Assembly (NCBI RefSeq): GCF_009176705.1
Contig: NZ_AP021846.1
Location: 2,388,001-2,452,000 of the forward strand
Length of the DNA stretch: 64,000 nucleotides
Direction: 5' to 3'
DNA from: Pseudoalteromonas sp. A25
GTDB taxonomy: Bacteria > Pseudomonadota > Gammaproteobacteria > Enterobacterales > Alteromonadaceae
The notes under the pieces are model-generated. The model was not told the DNA's origin and did no database searches. It saw only the letters and a program-made list of their open reading frames with translations. How positions within the stretch are numbered: position 1 is the stretch's first letter; each line of letters starts with the position of its first letter. Positions 59,194-64,000 of this stretch are shown here, in pieces. Made by a program: the position numbers and the translations under genes.

Positions 59194-60453
59194 TTAGATC
59201 TTAACGCCTTTGCGTTGAGCTTTGTCTTTAATAAACGTCGCCCAACCGCGCGCAAATTTGCGTGTTCGAGGATCTTCTTGAGCTTTAACAATTGCTTGGT
59301 ACGCTTGCTTATACTTCTCTTGGTATAAATAAGCTTCAGCTAGATCAGAGTATGTGCTCCCTTCTCTATCTGTACCAAGTTCAAGCGCCTTGTTTAAGCG
59401 TTCTACCGCAGCACTGAACTTTTGCTCTGTTAACAGTAAGCTACCAGCCTTTCTATAAAGCTCTGCATCGTCGTCAAACTTTGCAGCTTCTTCATAGTAC
59501 TTGGCCGCATCAACTAAATGCTTAGCCTGATGATAGTAACTTGCAGTCGCAGTAATGTTTTGCTTTGTTCGCTCGACCTTTCCATCCTTCAATGCTTTTT
59601 CAAAAACAATTGCGGCTTTATAAGGAATGTCGTTTAGCGAATAGTAGCTGCTCAAAATTTTATAGTGATTTTCTTTCTCGAAGTAGCCCTTACTGTATGC
59701 TACTTCCATCACAGTCAAACCATCAGAATAGTCTTCAGTTTGCATGTAGAAAGAACCAAGTTGTGTCCACATTTTTGGATCTTCTGGGAACAACTTCACT
59801 AATGTTTCTGCAACTTTTACTGCATCTTTATACTTCTTAAGCTCAAAGAAGGCACCGATTTTAAGCATATGATATTGCTTGTTTGGCTCTTCTTCTAACT
59901 TAATAGCTTTGTCTGCAGGCTCTACAACTTTACTGTACTGTTTAAGCTCATAGTAAGCTTGCGCGATACGAGCGTATACTTTTGGGTCTTCTTCACCTGT
60001 GAAGTCCATCCAATCGTTATACGTTTTTACCGCTTCTTGATACTTGTTTGTACCAACTAACAAGTCGCCTAATAGCTTAAATAAATCAGCTTGGTCTTTA
60101 AAGTTAAGCGCATCTGGAGCAATCGCAGCACGAATATACTTAATCGCCTCATCATACTGCTCTTTTTGCGCATACATGTTGCCCAAGTAACGATTTACCG
60201 TTGCTTTATCAAAATCATTTGAAGGGTCAAGATCTCTCAATTCAGCAATTGCTTCATCGATTTTATCTTCATTGTACAAGTCAAAAGCTTTTACTACTTT
60301 CTTACCTGTACGCTCACCCATAATTTTGGTTTTGGCATTTTTACGCTTCTCAATCTCGGCATAGTCTGGCGCAGCCACTGCAGCCGTAGTGTATACAGTG
60401 CCTGACAAAGACATAAGTAGCGCAAGAGCTGTTGCTTTACGTAAGTGCTTCAT
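59194..60453 (-). CDS. Periplasmic TPR protein of the TonB cluster
   Basis: 419 residues: signal peptide MKHLRKATALALLMSLSGTV...AVA, then about nine tetratricopeptide repeats (for example NRYLGNMYAQKEQYDEAIKY, YSDLAEAYLYQEKYKQAYQA). It is the last gene after tonB in an operon found in Vibrio and Alteromonadales TonB2-type systems. It probably acts as a periplasmic scaffold for energy transfer (inferred). 11-base gap to tonB. Confidence 0.88.
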   Translation of the reverse strand: MKHLRKATALALLMSLSGTVYTTAAVAAPDYAEIEKRKNAKTKIMGERTGKKVVKAFDLYNEDKIDEAIAELRDLDPSNDFDKATVNRYLGNMYAQKEQYDEAIKYIRAAIAPDALNFKDQADLFKLLGDLLVGTNKYQEAVKTYNDWMDFTGEEDPKVYARIAQAYYELKQYSKVVEPADKAIKLEEEPNKQYHMLKIGAFFELKKYKDAVKVAETLVKLFPEDPKMWTQLGSFYMQTEDYSDGLTVMEVAYSKGYFEKENHYKILSSYYSLNDIPYKAAIVFEKALKDGKVERTKQNITATASYYHQAKHLVDAAKYYEEAAKFDDDAELYRKAGSLLLTEQKFSAAVERLNKALELGTDREGSTYSDLAEAYLYQEKYKQAYQAIVKAQEDPRTRKFARGWATFIKDKAQRKGVKI

Positions 60454-60464
60454 ATCTTGCCTCC

Positions 60465-61079
60465 TTAACCTTGATTGAGTTTAAAGTCTAACTGAACAGT
60501 GATACCCGGTTGTCTCTCTGGTTTCCCATCAACAATCTTAGGGCGGTATTTCCACTTACGCAAAGCACGGATAGCTTCACGATTGAAAATACGCTTTGGT
60601 TCAGCATCAATAACTTCTACATCTTCAACACCACCAAGCTCGTTGATAGTAAATGAAAGCTGTACCCAACCCTCTTTACCATCACGCGCTGCTTGAACCG
60701 GATATTTAGGTTCAATACGTACGATAGGTGTTGCATCACCGTCGCGACCAAATTCGCCAGGACCACTCAGACCGCCAGATGTTCCCCCTAAGTCGATGCT
60801 TGGCATATTAAAACCAATTGCACCTGCTGCAGGGTTTGCATTTTCAGGCTGAGGCGGCTGCGGCTTAGGCGGCTGCTTCGGTGGAGGTGGTGGCGGAGGC
60901 GGAACACGCTTCCGCTCCTGCACCTCAGATTCAGGTGGACTCGTCATAATTTCGACAACTATTTGTTCTTTTTTGTCTTCAGCCCTATCAGCTCCGCCGG
61001 AGATAAGATAGGACATAAAAAAGAATAAGCCGAAAGTAACTGCCCCACCTGCAATCAGTGAAAACAGAAAACGAATCAT
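60465..61079 (-). CDS. tonB: TonB energy-transducing protein
   Basis: 204 residues: one N-terminal membrane anchor (about 5-25), a Pro-rich periplasmic spacer, and the C-terminal TonB domain (IVRIEPKYPVQAARDGKEGW, VQLSFTINELGGVEDV, REAIRALRKWKYRPK). It links the inner-membrane ExbB/ExbD motor to outer-membrane receptors. Its ATG overlaps the exbD stop by one base. Confidence 0.95.
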   Translation of the reverse strand: MIRFLFSLIAGGAVTFGLFFFMSYLISGGADRAEDKKEQIVVEIMTSPPESEVQERKRVPPPPPPPPKQPPKPQPPQPENANPAAGAIGFNMPSIDLGGTSGGLSGPGEFGRDGDATPIVRIEPKYPVQAARDGKEGWVQLSFTINELGGVEDVEVIDAEPKRIFNREAIRALRKWKYRPKIVDGKPERQPGITVQLDFKLNQG

Positions 61080-61483
61080 TACTTAGCTCCAGCTATTGAA
61101 ATCTTCAGGCCATCATCAGTTGCCTTGATTTGGTCCATTACTTTCACAACCACACCGTGTTTAGCGCCTTTATCCGCTTGGATAATTACGGTTTCGGTCG
61201 GTTGCTCAGCAAGAATACTCTCAAGGTTTGCACTTACACGCTCTACATCAACTTGACGCTTGTCCATCCATATTTCGCCATTCTCACGAATTGCGATAAA
61301 GACGTTTGCGTTTTTAGTTTGCTGAGCTTGAGCAGCCTTAGGCTTCTTAACTTCAATACCAGCCTCTTTTACGAAAGAAGTGGTAACGATGAAGAAGATC
61401 AGCATGATGAATACGATGTCTAGCATCGGCGTCATATCTACTGCTGCGTCTTCCTCTTCACGAAAACGTTGTTTACGTGCCAT
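61079..61483 (-). CDS. exbD: ExbD biopolymer transport protein
   Basis: 134 residues with one membrane segment that carries the essential Asp in MTPMLDIVFIMLIFFI (the proton-path residue). The C-terminal periplasmic domain follows. Length and motif match TonB2-type ExbD. Overlaps tonB and is 14 bases after exbB. Confidence 0.95.
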   Translation of the reverse strand: MARKQRFREEEDAAVDMTPMLDIVFIMLIFFIVTTSFVKEAGIEVKKPKAAQAQQTKNANVFIAIRENGEIWMDKRQVDVERVSANLESILAEQPTETVIIQADKGAKHGVVVKVMDQIKATDDGLKISIAGAK

Positions 61484-61497
61484 ATTTATATCTCTCT

Positions 61498-62022
61498 CTA
61501 GTGATGTGGCAAGCTGTCAATCAACTGCTCTTTAGCCATTTTCGCTCTTGCTTCCAAGCGAGTGCTAAAGAATACACCTGACAGTGCCGCAACCATTCCT
61601 GCCATTGTTGGTATCGTTGCCATTGAAATGCCTGATGCCATCAAACGTGCATTACCGGTACCTTGTGTAGCCATGGTTTCGAATACCGAAATCATACCTG
61701 TTACTGTACCTAGTAAGCCGATTAGTGGACACATTGCAACCAATGTTTTGATAATCAACATACGCTCATCTAATTTCTCAGACGCTTCAGAAATCCATGC
61801 ATCGCGGATTCTGTGTGCGTACCAAGACGTTGTGTCTTGGCGGGCGTCCCACTTAGCGACGATATCCTTTTTCATTTTTGGATATTCCGCAAGTAGGAAC
61901 CAATAGCGCTCAATCATTAAAACCCACATAACAAAGAGTGCTATCGCGACCACGTATAAAACTTGGCCGCCGGTGCCAACAAAATCCCTGATAGATTCCC
62001 AGGTCTCCATCAGGACTAGCAT
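61498..62022 (-). CDS. exbB: ExbB biopolymer transport protein
   Basis: A 174-residue MotA/TolQ/ExbB-type proton channel with three membrane segments (about 17-40, 95-115, 135-155); the conserved region is KTLVAMCPLIGLLGTVTGMISVFETM. Its start overlaps the stop of the ttpC-like gene by one base. Shorter than E. coli ExbB, as in TonB2 systems. Confidence 0.94.
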   Translation of the reverse strand: MLVLMETWESIRDFVGTGGQVLYVVAIALFVMWVLMIERYWFLLAEYPKMKKDIVAKWDARQDTTSWYAHRIRDAWISEASEKLDERMLIIKTLVAMCPLIGLLGTVTGMISVFETMATQGTGNARLMASGISMATIPTMAGMVAALSGVFFSTRLEARAKMAKEQLIDSLPHH

Positions 62023-63392
62023 TAGGCTTTCTCCTTCTCCGCGTGTGCAGCAACAATACCTGCACTTTGCTCGTCAAGGATGTGTAGAACAGACTTACTA
62101 CGACCTGCAACGATAGCGTGTAATAGGATTAGAGGTAGAGCAGCGATCAGACCTAGAGCTGTAGTTACAAGCGCTAGAGAGATGTTACCTGCCATGATCT
62201 TCGGATCACCAGTACCAAATAGTGTGATTGATTCGAAGGTTAAGATCATACCAACAACCGTACCTAATAGACCTAGTAGCGGTGCAATCGCAGCTAAGAT
62301 CTTGATGATGTTAATACCCGCTTCAATACGTGGCGTTTCACGTAAAATCGCCTCATCAAGCTTAAGCTCTAGGTTCTCAACATCTTGGTTCTTGTTGTCA
62401 TGGTAAACTTTCAAGATACGACCAAGTGGGTTATTTGTGTTAGGCGTATTGATGTTCTTGATTTGCGCCTTGATTTTCGCACCAACCATCATTAGGTCTA
62501 GGAAACGAACAAGCGCAAGCAATGCACCTACTGCTAATAAAGCAGTGATGATGTAACCAACTGTGTCACCTTGGTGCCAACGCTCTTCAGGTGTAGCACG
62601 CTGTGTGTTCAAACGTAAGATTGAACCACGAGTTGGGTCAACATAGAACTTAGTGTAAGAACCCGCTGATGTGCTAAGTAGCGAATCAACAGTTTTTAGT
62701 ACATAACCGTCAGGTTGCTTACCAAGTGGCGTAATTGCTTTGTTAGCTGCGTCATAAAGAACATAGCCGTCTTTAGTTACTAAGTTAAAGTTACCAACAC
62801 GAGTAACCTGCTTAACGTTAGTTTCACCACTTAGTTCAGCAACTTGTGCTTCAAAAGTAGATACTTTTGCAGACTCAGTCATTTCAGTTTGGAATGCAAT
62901 CCAAAGCTCTTCTAGTTCGCGAGTAGTTGGTAGTTCTTTTGCCGCAGCAAGAGAACGAAGTACTTCAGCGCGTCCTGGTTTTTCAGCAGATACTAGTGAT
63001 GCTTCGATTGAACCGATAGCTTCAGAAGCTGAACGACGCACAACACCGAACATCTCACCTAAAGTACCAGTCGCGTTAGCTAGTTCAACTTCTTTTTCAG
63101 CAAGCGTGATTTCGTTTTGTTTGAACTCTTTGTTCAAACGCTCACCGCGAGCTTTCTCAGCAGCAAGTTCACTTTTTGCTTTATTAAGTAAAGATTGCTG
63201 GTTTGCGCGAGAAGAAAGGAATTCTTGCTCACGTTGCTTGTTGATTTTACCTTCAGAAATACGGTTTTGCTTCACTTCCTGCAGGATTTTATCAAGAGCT
63301 TCTGTATTTGCGTGTGCATTTAGCGCGGCACCTGCAGAAACAGATAGTGCAGCGGCTACTGCAAAGCCTTTAAATAGTTTCTTCATTTTCAC
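62022..63392 (-). CDS. TtpC-like MotA/TolQ/ExbB accessory protein
   Basis: 456 residues: signal peptide MKKLFKGFAVAAALSVSAGA, a periplasmic coiled-coil region (about 30-130), then a TolQ/ExbB-type three-helix C-terminal channel (ILAAIAPLLGLLGTVVGMIL). Vibrio TtpC, with this layout, is needed by the TonB2 system. Gene order DUF3450-ttpC-exbB-exbD-tonB-TPR supports the call. Confidence 0.88.
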   Translation of the reverse strand: MKMKKLFKGFAVAAALSVSAGAALNAHANTEALDKILQEVKQNRISEGKINKQREQEFLSSRANQQSLLNKAKSELAAEKARGERLNKEFKQNEITLAEKEVELANATGTLGEMFGVVRRSASEAIGSIEASLVSAEKPGRAEVLRSLAAAKELPTTRELEELWIAFQTEMTESAKVSTFEAQVAELSGETNVKQVTRVGNFNLVTKDGYVLYDAANKAITPLGKQPDGYVLKTVDSLLSTSAGSYTKFYVDPTRGSILRLNTQRATPEERWHQGDTVGYIITALLAVGALLALVRFLDLMMVGAKIKAQIKNINTPNTNNPLGRILKVYHDNKNQDVENLELKLDEAILRETPRIEAGINIIKILAAIAPLLGLLGTVVGMILTFESITLFGTGDPKIMAGNISLALVTTALGLIAALPLILLHAIVAGRSKSVLHILDEQSAGIVAAHAEKEKA

Positions 63393-64000
63393 TTACTCCG
63401 CGCCAAAGATTGGTAATGCAACTAGATCTGGGGCAGCCTGACCACGTGCAATACGGATCATGTCTTTAACAGGCTTAAGGTATTCTTCGCCTAGTTCATC
63501 CCACTGTTTAGCAGTATTGTTCCAAACCCATGCGTGCTTTAAGTCAAAAGACTGAGCAACATAAGCAACACGGCCAAGACGAGCGAAATCAACGTTGATG
63601 TTTTTACCGTTAATTTCTAAAGAACCTTGAGACGCAGCCATAACCGAACTGTAGTCAGTTTCGATTGTGTACGCTTCAAGTACCTGGCGGAATTTTTCTG
63701 AAGTAGTTACTTTAGAATTTGAAAGCAGTTCACGTAGTTTCTCTACGCGATTCATGCGTGTTTCAGTATCAAACGGAACGTCCGCTTTGATGAATTGCTC
63801 AAGCGTATCGATCATGCGATACATCAAAGGCACAACGTCCTGTTTTGTCTTCTCAATTGTTCCGATCTGACGATCAAATGACTCGATGCCAGCTCTTTGG
63901 TCAGCGACCAAACGTGCGACGTGGTCGTTATAAACTTTTAGCAGTTCAGTTTCGTCAACAACACTACGGTACTCGCCGATCATTTCTTGCGTTTGACCAA
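63393..64000 (-). CDS. DUF3450 protein, first gene of the TonB operon (partial)
   Basis: At least 202 residues in the window; the frame is open through base 64000 (GQTQEMIGEYRSVVDET...), so the N terminus, likely a signal peptide and coiled coil, lies outside. The sequence VYNDHVARLVADQRAGIESF and DMIRIARGQAAPDLVALPI match the DUF3450 family that precedes ttpC in this cluster. It directly abuts the ttpC-like gene. Role unknown but constant in the system. Confidence 0.88.
   Translation of the reverse strand, partial: GQTQEMIGEYRSVVDETELLKVYNDHVARLVADQRAGIESFDRQIGTIEKTKQDVVPLMYRMIDTLEQFIKADVPFDTETRMNRVEKLRELLSNSKVTTSEKFRQVLEAYTIETDYSSVMAASQGSLEINGKNINVDFARLGRVAYVAQSFDLKHAWVWNNTAKQWDELGEEYLKPVKDMIRIARGQAAPDLVALPIFGAE

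Overview
The window reads as a stretch of chromosome from a marine gammaproteobacterium of the Alteromonadales, most likely Pseudoalteromonas or a close relative. This rests on gene content and order: an N-acetylglucosamine block with NagR-type operators, a DUF3450-TtpC-ExbB-ExbD-TonB-TPR cluster, the dnaX-ybaB / recR-htpG-adk neighbourhood, a moderately AT-rich base composition, and many short intergenic palindromes. No rRNA, tRNA, CRISPR array, transposase or prophage gene was found.

Layout. 1-5.4 kb: the 5' end of topA, a large Ig-domain lipoprotein and an SLC1-type amino-acid symporter. 5.4-12 kb: nudC-metC, then GlcNAc catabolism (nagK-nagA, nagX, nagB) with two mirror-image NagR-type operators. 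12-16 kb: a 2OG-Fe(II) oxygenase, an M48 lipoprotein protease and a Bcr/CflA efflux pump. 15.6-20.6 kb: a stress and maintenance block with grpE (near-consensus sigma-32 promoter), an HrcA-like repressor, nadK, a small membrane protein, and recN behind two LexA boxes. 20.6-27.7 kb is the most accessory-looking part: a roughly 200-bp element with terminal inverted repeats, a secreted neutral ceramidase, an acetoacetate-decarboxylase-fold protein divergent from a LuxR regulator, an orphan membrane protein and degenerate repeats. 27.7-35.2 kb: gltBD, grxD and sodB. 35.4-40.2 kb: the yeaG-yeaH-spoVR stress-kinase operon. 40.2-44 kb: a PAS-GGDEF diguanylate cyclase coupled to a REC-CheC response regulator, an exported Tpx and an exported methyltransferase-like protein. 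44-54.4 kb: adk, htpG (sigma-32 promoter) and recR, then two secreted-protein genes, then ybaB, dnaX (programmed frameshift signal) and apt. 54.5-56.6 kb: a compact MNIO RiPP locus of the bufferin/Hvf type. 56.7-64 kb: dusC with a DksA-like gene, an unknown lipoprotein, and a complete TonB energising operon that runs off the window end.

How the genes work together. The nag genes convert imported GlcNAc to fructose-6-phosphate. GltBD supplies glutamate. The TonB/ExbBD/TtpC operon energises outer-membrane uptake. Ceramidase and an EEP-type hydrolase are exported and may attack external lipids or phosphoesters. grpE and htpG share sigma-32-type promoters, and recN carries SOS boxes.

The most interesting system is the MNIO locus: a 76-residue signal-peptide-bearing precursor with four EGKCG motifs, a DUF692 enzyme and a DUF2063 partner. 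A strong hairpin sits between precursor and enzyme, the usual DoxX gene is absent, and a 40-residue membrane peptide gene lies just downstream. All family names come from reading motifs by eye; no database search was run.
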